Shown: positions 1-11,505 of the stretch, in pieces
How the letters are laid out: each line of letters starts with the position of its first letter
Position numbering within the stretch: the first letter of the stretch is position 1
Origin: Nilaparvata lugens
Lineage: Eukaryota > Arthropoda > Insecta > Hemiptera > Delphacidae
Reading direction: 5' to 3'
Length of the DNA stretch: 64,000 bases
Assembly (NCBI RefSeq): GCF_014356525.2
Contig: NC_052510.1
Location: 20,486,532-20,550,531, forward strand
Made by a program: the position numbers and the translations under genes
Notes under the pieces: model-generated
Told to the model about the DNA's origin: nothing
Database searches by the model: none
The model's input: the letters and a program-made list of their open reading frames with translations, nothing else

Positions 1-3000
1 AAATGGAATGAGCTTGGGAGAAAAAGCCCAGGGTTTATGTGGTTATAATCTCCAACAAAACATTGTGATAATTATTGTTCGTATAATATTATAGAAGAAT
101 CGGTATGAACTATATACATATTACTATGAACTAGCAAGACATATTGCTGCCGACTAGAATTAATTCCACTTTTTCTCTGGTTTATACATCTCCTAAATGT
201 CTGAAAAACTGTTAAGCTTACATACATTATTTTACATTCATTGAGTCTACAAAATTACATTCATCACACTTGATTCTACTACAAAAATTCTTGGCATAGC
301 TCTTTGTAATATCAATTGAAGTTCTTGACTTATATTTTGTAATACGAGCATGGGTAAAACGAAAATAAGATCGGAATTAGTGAATCATGCAAGATCAATG
401 GCCGATACATTCGGCAACGGAAGGTAATTCGGAAATCTGTTGGCAACTATTGGTTTCTGGCTAAATCACTTGGGAGCAAAGACTCGAGTCTGCTAGAATT
501 TGGCATTTTCCTCCCTTGCAAGCGACACTCAGCTAGGGTCATTGCCAACATTGTCTCATTTCTTTATTTTTAAAACTTGTCTGTCTTGCATTTCGACTTT
601 TTCTCCCACATTTCTGCATGCCTCTTCCTCCTATTCTACTCTTTGGTCATTATTCAGTCTGGACTTGGATGTATTTCTGTTCAAGCTATTTGCATTGTGA
701 TTTCCTAGATCAGGCTATTATTGTCAATAACAGCCATTCTAGACTCAATGCCAAATCACTATCCACTTCAATGTACATTTAATAGAATTCGGTATGTGGT
801 ATGTCTCTCTCCTTTAGTTGATGTTCGAGTGTGTCCTCATTGAAATACAAATGAAAACTTATTTTGAACTCATTATTCAATAGACAGTATCTTCATAATT
901 AGCAGGTTCGTCTATCATTATTCAGTTTATTTATATCACACATCTTCTGAAGCACACCTTCATCTTATTAAAAGGTAAAATAGGCTAGGTCTTCTTTATT
1001 GAAAAAATTCATTAATAAACTTCATCTATCACTTAGATGATATTTTCATATTTATTCTTCATTCTTTTATTGATTCTATGATACAAAATTATTATTTAAA
1101 ATAATTTGATTGAGGATCAACTGTCATTTTTAATATTACTATCCCTCTATTTACAAAAAAACAAAGAACTAAATCAAATTGATGATTTGCGATAAAATTT
1201 ACTGTATTACTCTGAAAAAACGTGGATTAACAGGTATTTGTTCCATGAATCGAGAAAATAAATCAAGTATTAGAGAAATATCGAAGAATTGGACAAAAAC
1301 CTATTCAGTGGTTCATTGCAAGAGGATAGGTTTTTTCATAATAAAAAGCTTCTAAAAGAGAAAATTAATAGAATCTGATCTCTTTTATCTCGAAATCAAT
1401 CACCTTAAGACACAAAATTCACATTTAAAATATGAAATTAGCAGTACATGTCCATATTTGATCCATCTCAAAACAAAATCAATTACATTCATCTTCCATT
1501 AGGAATTTTTCTGTCACCCACGTATAGAATAAGATATTGACAGTGCACATCCAGATAAGATGCATCTAGAAACAAACCATTCTACCATCCCTAATGCTGA
1601 GCAACTTTCTCATAGCTGCGAGCATCATCCATCAATCTGATCGATGAGCAACCCAAACAACAAGTTAGTTATTATTGTGAAGGACGGTCATTGACAGTCG
1701 AAATGCAAGACAAGTAAGCGATGGCCAGTGATGGAGCATTCGCAGCAAGCCAGTGCCAGGTACCGAATTTACGGACGTTCAACTTTCACTGATAGCCTTC
1801 TCTCAACCGTGGTGTCCTGGCTTCGACTCCCCACTGTTTTGCACCTTGTAACAGGAAAGAGGCTGTTTTTACCTCATCTTTCACTTTCATTTGATTTTCT
1901 AATGTTGCTGTTGTAGCAGTTCTACCTGGTGCTTGTTAAACAGAATATCTGTTATTCATTTTCTTCATGTTATAGTATACTGATTTAATACTTACTTACT
2001 TAATCGAAGCCTCTTCTACCTTGCGGTGTAGAGTTTGATTTAATACTACTGATATTGCTAATTATAGGTATTATTACTGATTTATTTCTCCATTTTTCAT
2101 TATATTATTGTTGTGACTGTTTATTTCTTCTTGTTGTTCTTGTAATTTCATTGTTGTTATTGTTCACTTTTCCTTATTTAGGCTAAATTTTTGTTGATTT
2201 TAGATTTCTTTACGTTGATGGTCTTATTGATGTATTTTCTCATGTTGTTGTGAATGTATTTTTATTCTCGTTGTTGCTGTATTTACTGTATTGTTGCTGT
2301 CGTTATTGTTGCTCATGGTTGATGTATTTTGTAGTTACAGTTAAATTTCTTCACGTTGCTAGTTATATATTGTATTGAAATATAGGCTAGTAACCAAGAT
2401 ACAATAATACAGAAGATACCTAGTTTGAAAGAAATCATTCAGATCTCATTTCACAAGTAAAATGGGAAAAATATAGAAGCGTAAAATTAATGAAAAACAG
2501 TCAGTTTCACCTTATAAGTAAAGTCGACAATAAAGAGACAGGTAGTTATGAAGCAAGAATTAGACAAGAATGATAAAAAAACAATCAGTTCTCACTCATC
2601 ACACAAGTACTACTCTAATAATGATACAAAATATTGAAGGATTAATACAAGAGAGGTTTAGAACTATAGAACTAACAGACGTCTCAAAAATGTAAATCTA
2701 TCAAGAATGATTTAGAGGAGACGAGGAATAATACAAATAAGACTAGGAGTGATACAGAATAGACAAGTAAGATAATAAGAGGATAATTAATTTTTTTTCA
2801 TCATTATTGAAGCACCTACTTAGAGACTAATAAGCTATCCTATGTTGACTCAAATTTATAAGAATAGAACGTAATATAGGGGACAAGATGTGTTGCAAAT
2901 AAGTATAACTAAAGACCCAAAATTGTCAGGTATTCTACTCTCACAAGTGAAATCACAAAATCTCTTGAATCGCCATTTTTTCTATGAAACAAAAGAGACA

Positions 3001-3019
3001 ACAAGTGAAAGACAGTAAG
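1..3019. other. AT-rich stretch, no gene seen
   Basis: No coding exon could be supported here. Between about 2040 and 2340 the sequence is a degenerate TTG/TTA-rich low-complexity stretch. A short frame opens at 1721 in good start context (MASDGAF...) and meets a possible donor CAG|GTACCG at 1759. Its phase does not fit the LSM11 exon downstream, so it was not called. Confidence 0.5.
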
Positions 3020-3169
3020 TGCCGGTTGAACAAAAGTCGGATAATTTTTAATCGTGATTAATTTCATGAGAACCAATCACAGAAGCCTGCTTTTCGAAAA
3101 TGCCTTCTTTGATTGGTTCTCGTGAAATTATTCACTATTGAAATTTAACCGGCTTTTGTGCAACCGGGT
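3020..3169. repeat. MITE with CCGGTTG.ACAAAAG inverted ends
   Basis: The two ends are imperfect inverted repeats. The left end reads gccggttgaacaaaagtcgg, and the right end is the reverse complement of ccggttgcacaaaagccgg. The inverted similarity continues inward through an AATCGTGATTAATTTCA-like block and a GAGAACCAATCA block, so nearly the whole 150 bp can fold into a hairpin. A second copy lies at 28382-28504. This is the structure of a non-autonomous DNA transposon (MITE). No transposase is present, and the superfamily cannot be assigned because no clear target duplication is visible. Confidence 0.75.
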
Positions 3170-4870
3170 CTGATAAAGTACTATGAGGTGTGATTTGTGA
3201 TAGCAGCAGATGACCGCTGTCGATGTCATTGAACCTTGGCAGTGGCGTTTTTGCCAGCAGCCTGATTAGATTTGGCGACAGAGCGTAACGACACTTTTTG
3301 ACAGCGAAAAAACTGTCTCTGTTCAGGTGTCAGCGGAGAGATCATCTACAAATTCCTGCGAGTCTCAGCAGAAATGAAAGTGGCGTACTTTCCTTCCTAA
3401 CCTTCGAATAAATAAATCTTCTGAATAGCCAATTTTTTCCTTTCCATAGCATTTTTGAAATTTCACATTGAATTGGTGTCTATATATTATCGAGCCGCAG
3501 TAGATTGAATGATCTTCTGTGAGGTGAGGTGGGACAACATCTCTCAATAACGAATCAATATTAATTTGTTATCTCTCATTAACGAATACCTCTCTGCAGT
3601 GGAGATTTCCTCGGGATAATCGAGTTCAACTGTTAACTGTATTTCGGTCCAAGGTTTCAAAAACGTCTTGTCACTAGACTATAACAAGAATGATACAACA
3701 TAATATTTTTTCTAATATTTTATACGGCCTTCTCTACAGAAAATTTGGACAATTCAAGAAAACAAATAGGAAATTGAAGAAGTTTTGGGCAATAGCCTGT
3801 TTTTTCTTTTCCGACTATTGTATTGTTTGCTCTAATAAATAAATAACTAGGCCTATGATAAATCTCTTGGTACTTTATAGGAATTGAGTGAATCAGTAGA
3901 GTAGTGACTGTGGTAGTAGTAACTACATCCTTCATCTGAATTGAATGATTTTCTCTTTGAATTTTCAACGAGAGAAGGTAGTACTGTAAACTCAATTTGA
4001 TGACATGTGAAATCATCACTGGGGATGCCCAGATAAGTGTCCGTAATATTATTCATTATTTTCCTTGATAAAAACTATGAAATGGCCAGCGTGAACAGAC
4101 TACTGTTAGCATCTTTTTGTAAATAAACGTTAAACTATTCAATTCAAAATAGTATTGAAGTTTTCATTAACGTTATAAAGTTGATCAAAGTTAATTAGTC
4201 TAAATTAATTGGTTCAACAGATTGGCGAACTCAAGTTCAATAGCGGTAGAAGTAGAATAAGGTTAAGAGTGGGAATCTGAATCCTAATGGTCCCAAAGTG
4301 CAGAGGATGTGGTGGAGATTGAGACAAATTATTCCTGATAACAAGATTGCCTTAGAAAAAAATGTGGAATGTTGAGGGAAGTTTGAAGCTGTATTATTCA
4401 TAACTTTTACAACAGTTCAACGAAAGACCAAAGATTTTATCTAAAGATGGTGGAAGTTAAGAAGAAAATTATAGCAGAAATTGAAGATACTTAGAAATCA
4501 TAAGTAAAGTATCCAAAGCTTTAGAAGAAGAGAGAGTAGAAATACTCTTGGTAAATATTCTAGCAAAAAAGTAGGGAGAAACGAAATTAAAGTTCTAGGG
4601 GGTCTAGAAGAAGAATTGTAATAGTAGATAGAAAAAATATCAAGATAATGATTAATATCAGTACCTACAGTAGATAATGAGGAAATTTAAATCAAGAGTA
4701 AGACTAGTCAAGATAGAAATAATTACAGAAGGAAAGTGTAAAACAATGTAAGAATAAAATAGTAAAAACTACAATTATTATTCTTACAATAAATGTAAAA
4801 CTATTAAAACCGCAGCAGACTTGGAAAACACAAGAAAGTTAAGTTGGCCATTTCGATGCACTTCATTTAT
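3170..4870. other. AT-rich stretch, nothing recognised
   Basis: No exon, RNA gene or repeat with visible structure could be supported. Minus-strand open frames at 3365-4056 are short, overlap one another and have simple AT-driven composition. Confidence 0.4.
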
Positions 4871-4874
4871 CATC

Positions 4875-4961
4875 ATGGCGACGACAAGTGCTTCGTTCTA
4901 TTGTTGCATTTTATTATTGCTATCATTGTTAACAACAAATTCATCAGCCAACAACACCTGA
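4875..4961 (+). other. 28-codon signal-peptide-like open frame
   Basis: An ATG at 4875 opens 28 codons that read like a secretory signal peptide. There is a short polar start (MATTSAS), a hydrophobic core rich in Leu (CCILLLLSLL), then small polar residues with a possible signal peptidase site after SSA. A TGA ends it at 4959-4961. About 30 bases further on a good donor-like site (GAAA|GTGAGTGG) lies beyond the stop, so a normal exon continuation is not supported. It could be a micropeptide, a leader ORF in a transcript, or chance. Confidence 0.15.
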
Positions 4962-5589
4962 CGCGTAAAAATACCAGTGAAAGTGAGTGGAGCATTGTTT
5001 TGATTCATTCGCCTTCTCTCCTCCTCATTCAACACTCAAAGAAAGTCTATTTTGGTTGAACGAGTTTGATAGTAAATTTTAATATAATTCGATTTTTTAT
5101 CACATTTTTGTGGAATGAAGTTCCCTATAAACAAAGTTATCTTTTCACACTGAAATATTATGCAAAATAAGATTAGAAATTCCACAGTACTGTAATCGAA
5201 GGCAGGAAAATAGAATTGAATCATTTTAGCATTTTAAAATTTGTTTTTTGTGCTCGAGCTACTCTGTAAAGCTCGAGTAATGAATATATTTAATTTTCTT
5301 ATCCCTTTTAAGTAATTTCTCAATATGGATAAATTAAATTGGCTGAAGATTCGATGAGTTTCAGAAATATTCTCAATTTGAAGTAAAGTTATTAAATTAT
5401 AGTTATGTATACACTTATCAATTGTCTTCAGAAAATACGCAATGATTTGAGGTGTTAAACTAGATTTTTTTGTAAGGATTAATGGATTGATGAAGTCCAT
5501 AAAATTGTACTTTACTAGAATGTGATTATAGAAGCTGAAAAAGAAAGACGAAAAAGAATGAGAAGATGAAAAACATCAAATATGGGAAG

Positions 5590-5645
5590 AGTTGATAAAA
5601 TGACGGATATGGCGAGCGAAGCGAGCCTGACGGCTAGTATGAACA
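5590..5645. repeat. GGCGAGCGAAGCGAGCC repeat tag
   Basis: A GC-rich block around 5610-5637 (ggcgagcgaagcgagcc followed by tgacggctagt) stands out from AT-rich flanks. It resembles the tags ending many hemipteran dispersed repeats and ends in CTAGT, as some Helitron 3' ends do. Similar GAGCGAAG or CGAGCTTCGCTCG blocks mark repeats at 10706 and 28233. The other end of the element was not identified, so the class is uncertain. Confidence 0.35.
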
Positions 5646-8600
5646 TAAATCTAATCTATAGAGATACGGCACGAGCTTATTGAATGAAACTCAGAAGTTA
5701 TAGGAGAATCTGACCACATTTTTAGTATTTCAGAGTTTGTGAGCTTGAAATTGGAAAAAAACTTAATGAGAATAGAATAGTGTGCTTGAAATATATTTTA
5801 GGTAAGCAGTGTACGTGTATATGAGTCAGATAGAGAATATTGTTGAACTTGGAACTTTTTGGAATTGTTAAAAATGTAATGATTTTTTCAAACTCCTTGT
5901 TAAGGATTCATTTTATCAATCAGGGAAGTAAGTCAATCTCACTATACAAAAGAACTTTGTTATTCTTCAGTAATAAATAGCAATTACTCATCACGGCCTG
6001 ATGAACTCATAAAAATGAGTAACAAAGTCGTGTTCTTTGAACATCCAAACATTTTCATTGACATTTGAAACTCAATCAAGCAACAACTTCCTGATACATC
6101 CAACCTTCAAAAAGTTTCAAACTTCTTTTGTTGCAGTTAGTTGATCAGGGCATTTGTTTTTATCACAAAAAGTTTCCGCTATCAAATTTTGTTGCTAGCT
6201 ACTAAATTAAACTTGTTCTAATCAAGGCTATAATTTTCCTGTAAGTTGTCAAATAGCAACGCCATATTCGATGTAGACAAAAAAAACATGTTGGAATTTC
6301 GTTCGCTTTATTACAATATTTTCCAAAACAGATCATTCACTCTTATTTGATTATATATACAATATTTGCTGTTACTGATTATTGAAATTCAACTTAATTT
6401 TAATTGAATTAACCATTCATTCCTTCAATAGTCTTTCTATTCTTTCAATCGTTTTTGAAGTTCCGAAGATTATATAAAAGATAGTCTTCAGATATCCTTT
6501 GCTAATCCAAATATATTGAAGTATATAGGATATAAATATATGATCTACAATATAGCTTATTCGCTCTATATACGGTATAATAATTATATTATTTCATTTC
6601 ATTTATTTCATTTCATTTATTCATAGACAATAGATACAATGCAGGTAAATTATTATGTAGTAAATGACAGTTTACAGCTCAGTTGCTCTTTATTAAAAAG
6701 TACATAATATACTCACAATACAGGTACAGTACATACTTGTAAATTAAAATAGACCCGATGACTAATAAAACCTTTTTTCGCGAAGCTTCTACAATTTATC
6801 AGTATTGTTGCCAATAGGAAGCGAAATTTCAAGGAGCATTGAGTAAAAGGTCCTTGACAGAGGCCTGCTTTGGCGCATGCTCGCGAAACCAGGAAGAATT
6901 CGACAGCAACGATAAGAGGAAGGCCAACTCCGTCTGCGTCTGCTCCAGCCAATAGACACTCTTGTCCTTACTCAACATCACTCTCACTCTCACACTCAAT
7001 CTCTCTCATTTACTACTGTATATATTTCATTTCTGCTCACTCACTCTCTCTCATTCTCCATCAATGTATCGGTTTGTTGTTTACGTTTTCTCTCTTCATC
7101 ACTTCTAATTCAAGTCAGTTCTCTCTCTCATAGAATAAATCTATAAACTTCTCTCCCTCACACAGACACACACTCTCTCTCTCTCTCTCTCTCTCCCCCT
7201 CTCCAATTCTGACAGGTGTATGTATCCTTCTCATCACGTGATCATCTCTTGTCAGTTGTTGTGAAGATTATACACGCAATATGGAAATATTACGATTTTT
7301 GTGCGTATGACCTTGCTATGCCTTGAATTGGGCGATTGTTTATCAAAAAGGCTTAATTTTCATTTTAATAATTTTGTGTCCATGAGAAGTAGAATTTCCT
7401 CTTCCATGGAAATTCTTGTGAATGAACATGAATTATTTGTAAAAAAGTTTTTTTGGGTACGGAATTTTTAATATTAGAATGAATTCCATAGGACGTTTTC
7501 TATCAACATTAACAATTTCCTCTCAATGAATGAGATTGATATGATTAATCTATCATCCACATCCATTCATTATTTACAATTGATTTTTTATTAGTAAAAA
7601 TAACTCTGTACTGTTTTGGAATTGAGTAAAATTACCTATGATTTAAATAAGAATTATTCGATATATACAAAATACAGATAAATAATACTTGAAAAATATA
7701 ATAGCCTGCAACTCAATTCCTTGGCAGAATCTCTACAAAAACCTTTTGTAGATATCAGTTTCTCCTATATTACAACGGTAATACAGGGAAATTGGAGATG
7801 TACTGAGAGAATAGAGAGAGCAATATCTGGAGGATAAGATACATTGTTGTAAAAATGCCGCAGGAAAACAGTGTTGTTTTCCACAATAATTGACGGTTTG
7901 TTGAGGAAAGCTCTAACCAGGATACAGTTCATTCAACTCTGACTTTCAAGTATTGAAGTCGTGTAGAGAAAAGGTTAAACTGCGGAAATGAAATTGAGAA
8001 GTTGTTGCCCCCCCAAATATAGTTGTTCTCTGAAATATCATACCCGTAGCAAAAACATGAAAGTATTTGAAAATTATTCTATTTTAGGTACAGGATTCAT
8101 GCTGGAAACTTGATCCATAGTGGGATTGATTGGTTGATTACTTATATATAATAATTATAAAGAAAAGAATTGCCTTATACATATACGGGATGGGAAATAA
8201 TTATACAAATGACGCATCATCATGAGTCTGAACTACTGAAGTGATTTTAACTTGAAATTTTGCATACACATTTTTAATTTACGTAGAATGGTTATAGACC
8301 TATTTCCAGCTCGTGGTAATTCATCCTGAAAATTTTGCATCAATGAGATTATAAAAACATAGGTCTACTAGATGATGTTGGAATCAATTTTTAATATTAT
8401 CCAGTCAGAAAACATTGGCGTGAGAACAATAACATTTTGATGATTATATTATCAGCCAGTATGCAAAAGTACAATAATATAAACCACTATTATAAGACAC
8501 GACAAAGAAGACAATTAAAATGAATAACTTGAAATAACAACAAGAATGACATAGAGAATAGACATTCCTTGATTAAGTTAGAGTTAAAGTCAACATCTCG

Positions 8601-8885
8601 ATTAAGTTAAAACTCCTCTGGTTTTTTTTTTTTTAATGTTACAATTTGATTAATACAAAAAACAACCCAACAACTCCTGCTAGGTAGGACAACTCCTGTA
8701 GTTTCGAAGGTTTCCTCAACTACTATAAGTAATAATTATAAAAAAGTTTAATTAGTCACTAAGATACAGGTTGGTGTTTGGTCACGCTCTGTATTCGTGC
8801 TACACAACCGACCAATAGAAGACGCGGAAGCAACTGGCGAGCGCTATTAAGACAAGATCAACCTTAACTTTTTGTTGTCGGAAGT
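5646..8885. other. Non-coding; simple repeats
   Basis: No exon is supported. From 6590 to about 6630 there is a TTTCATT-type tandem run followed by tcatagacaatagatacaatgc, a form common at the tails of planthopper retroelement fragments. From 6955 to 7200 the + strand is CT/CA-rich and includes a (CT)n run at 7172-7195. The open frames at 6713-7133 follow this bias and are not called. Confidence 0.4.
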
Positions 8886-8889
8886 GATT

Positions 8890-9115
8890 CAACAACTCTG
8901 ACTCTACTCAACAAGTGACTGTGACTCGACTCGACTGACTGACTCAACCGCTAGAATTTTTAAAAGTTTAAAGACTTTTCCGATAAAACTATGACTCGAT
9001 TGACTCATTTAGAAAAAACGGTTCCAATAAGCCTCGACTGGTCTCAGTGGTCTGTTAATTTTGTTTGACTCAACAATCCTGACTCGTCAGAATTGTGTGT
9101 GACTCGACTACCAGC
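8890..9115. repeat. GACTC-rich degenerate repeat patch
   Basis: GACTC, GACTCGACT and CAACTCTGACT words recur many times in about 220 bp, with intervening decay. The same vocabulary (CGACTCGAC, GACTCAGTCGAG) fills the interior of the hairpin element at 11042-11505, and GACTCAGG occurs in the arms of the one at 61023-61208. This may be a broken relative of that family or an independent minisatellite. No clean period or ends could be fixed. Confidence 0.35.
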
Positions 9116-10163
9116 ATCTTTCTGAAACTGGCCGGGCTTTAAGAAAATGAGTCGTTATTATTCAACCTTCAATACACTGCACAACACAAGATGAAACTGT
9201 TTACAACTAGATAATCACTCCCAAACTACAGATATATACAGTTTGGATAGTTTAATAAATACAGTAGTATATATACAAAGAATTACAGTGTGGAGGTATA
9301 CACAACATATTATACGAGTGAAATCTATTATATAGAAAACTAGGAGATGTAGCTTATTGTAGTATATATAGATGTAAACGACAGCAGCAAGGAATACTGA
9401 CCTTGTCAACATCGTAAACGTTAGTTACAGAACTTGGCGACAATTTAATATCATTAATATACATATATCTCTAACAAGTCTATATAGCCTATGACAAAAA
9501 TATACATCATAAACAGACGACATTTAGTGCTTTAGTACAGTACTTTGTTTGAATGTCCTTTGCATCAGATTCGAAACATAGCCTAATTTAATGACATGAC
9601 AGGGATGTATGAATGTTATGTTTACTCCAAGCTGCATCCATTGTCTGTTTTGTTAATTATTATTCATTGTCTCCTGTCCACTGTTCTAGTATTATTTGTT
9701 GCATGATTGGATGACTGTATTCAGAGGGAATAGAATAAGTTCTATTAGTATCCGACTAATATGCTCTCTGACTATATTAGGGTATCATTGTCAATATAGG
9801 TTATTTATTTACACTACTCGTAAGAGCAAACGAGAAACCCCCAAAAATTTTCTCTCTGTTCAGAAAACAAAATCAAATGATATGCAATTCACAAAAAAAA
9901 TCCTCATTGTTGAATAGAGATCAGAAATGGTGTGTCTATCAATCAAAGAATTTACTTATAATGAGATTCATATTAGAATTAGAAGTGAGTTGATAAATGT
10001 GGATTTTATTGTATTAACTTTTATATTTTTGGTAGAAGTAGCTTGGAGTTAATTGTATGAATTCAAGTAAGAACCAGTTACATTTACTGAGTATAAGTAC
10101 TTCAAATTTAAAATTATTTCAACTTATTTCAGCCTAGTGATATGATTTTTTTATTGTTCGTAG
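9116..10163 (+). other. Sequence upstream of first visible LSM11 exon
   Basis: This is inferred to be LSM11 intron, because the exon at 10164 begins in the second base of a codon and so needs an upstream exon. The stretch just before it (ttttttattgttcgtag, ending at 10163) is a good pyrimidine tract and acceptor. No N-terminal LSM11 exon (the family's FLASH-binding region) was recognised here. Confidence 0.4.
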
Positions 10164-10324
10164 GTGAAGAGAAGGAGGAAAAACCGCCTGAAGAAACAAA
10201 GGGAGGAAAAATGACTATCGTGAAAAGGAAGAAACTGAAGAACGTTCTTACAAGAATGGAGAATATGACCAAAGGCCCTCTCTCTAAATTAAAATTCTGT
10301 ATGGATCAAAGACGAAGAGTTAAG
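10164..10324 (+). CDS. LSM11: LSM11 (U7 snRNP Sm-like protein), internal exon with NVLTRM..GPL and start of Sm1
   Basis: This exon encodes a basic, lysine-rich stretch, then KNVLTRM and KGPLSKLKFCMDQRRRVK. The NVLTRM...GPL segment followed by a basic helix is characteristic of LSM11 and leads into the Sm1 motif. LSM11 pairs with LSM10 in the U7 snRNP ring, replacing SmD1 and SmD2. The U7 snRNP directs endonucleolytic 3' processing of replication-dependent histone pre-mRNAs in the nucleus. The acceptor is TTCGTAG|GT at 10163 and the donor AAG|GTCAGC at 10325, with the exon ending in phase 0. It starts with two bases of a split codon, so at least one more coding exon lies upstream. An ATG at 10142 sits inside the acceptor tract and is not the true start. 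The identification is from family knowledge and was not searched. Confidence 0.85.
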
Positions 10325-10705
10325 GTCAGCAATTTTCCATGATTATCCGATCTAAAAGATGGTATTTCATATTATTTATTTTAGTATTCTGATTTGAACG
10401 TATGTTTGAGTGTTGAAATGACTATGTGTGCTAGAATTCATTGTGAAATAGTTAGCATAACTATATTCGTCAGAATTATATTTAATCGCTCAGATTAGAT
10501 AGACGCCTTGCGCTCAATGCTCTTGTTGGAATGGTGACTGTTCGAGGCGAGCTCCGCTAACTTGGAGCCTCAAATCACGTTTGGATTTTGGATGAACCAC
10601 TTGAAACTAGGGATGCATTCTTCCCTCATCAACGTTGCCCTTTCCACTACTCAACGCCATAGCCTGTAGTCTATTCCAGCATCATCTTTAGCAAAATATT
10701 TATTG

Positions 10706-10950
10706 ACCGAGCGAAGTGAGGTCTAAGGTTCAAGTCGACGGTTTGGCATTTCTCTTAATATTTAAATGTTTAAATGTTTATATGCTGCGCATTTACGGCG
10801 ATATGATATTCATCATAAATCAGCTGACAAGTGATTACACAGACGTGTGGAGAAGCCAGTCTATTACTGTATTTCCTAAGATCTATAGTTTCAATCAGGT
10901 ACTTGTAGATAAGAATACTGTGTGAGGTCTACTGTTCACAGAACTACTAG
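10706..10950. repeat. Dispersed planthopper-type repeat, internally deleted
   Basis: The segment starts with accgagcgaagtgaggtc and continues through ggttcaagtcgacggtttgg and a doubled taaatgttt. It ends with a block from cagctgacaagtgattacac to about gaactactag. I recognise this as a high-copy repeat of Nilaparvata-like genomes. Compared with my recollection of longer copies, a central part is missing between the tatgctgcgcatttacggcg block and the cagctgacaagtg block. It encodes no recognisable protein. The class is unknown. Confidence 0.5.
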
Positions 10951-11041
10951 TTTAAAGTGATGTGAAGAAACAGATCCAACAAAAAGCGGTTACTAATCTG
11001 TGATTGGTCGAAGCTCAGGCTACCTGATTGGCTGACATTAT

Positions 11042-11505
11042 GGCTCAACTCACACTTACGCGACTCAAGTCGAGAAGAGACTGCGACTCCAGTCTCTTCT
11101 CGATGCAGCATGTGTTTTCAAATGGTGACACTCGGACCAGTCGACTCTAGTCTCCGCGACCTCACGACTGTGAGACTCAGTCGAGCGTCGACTCGACATG
11201 TTGGTCGAGCCTCGACTTGTGTTGCATAGTACCGTGCATTTTTAATGAGAGTGAGGTTATGTTTTATGAAAGTGATGTTTTATCATTTTAGATGAGACAA
11301 TAATAAGAATTAGATACGACAATATATTCATAATAATTATCATAAAATTTGTTACATGCTAAGTAGTGATAAATTAGATCTTATATTTTCAATAAAGTAC
11401 GGTTAGACAATAGAGTAGCATGGAACTGAAGTAGTGAGAATGAGCAAAAAAGTCGTAAGGTCGAGAGAGTCGTACGATTTGATTAGAGGTAGTGTGAGTT
11501 GAGCC
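11042..11505. mobile_element. GGCTCAACTCACAC hairpin element, long form, 3-bp target duplication
   Basis: It starts with ggctcaactcacactta and ends with the inverse, agtgtgagttgagcc, and both ends are flanked by TAT (11039-11041 and 11506-11508). The left half shares the GACTC.GTCGAGAAGAGACT, CATGTGTTTTCAAATGGTGACA and CAGTCGACTCTAGTCTCCGCGAC blocks with the short element at 61023-61208. The interior between about 11230 and 11450 is unrelated AT-rich DNA, which looks like an insertion or an ancestral core. Three-base target duplications fit a PIF/Harbinger-like transposon, though TAT is not the classic TWA. No transposase is present. Confidence 0.7.

Noticed and set aside
1795..1840. GGCTTCGACTCCCC as a tRNA or SINE box B
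   Set aside because: No matching box A or tail was found upstream or downstream.
10142..10342. ATG-started ORF of 66 codons as a complete gene
   Set aside because: The first seven codons are the pyrimidine tract and acceptor, and the last five lie past the donor. It is an internal LSM11 exon, not a separate gene.
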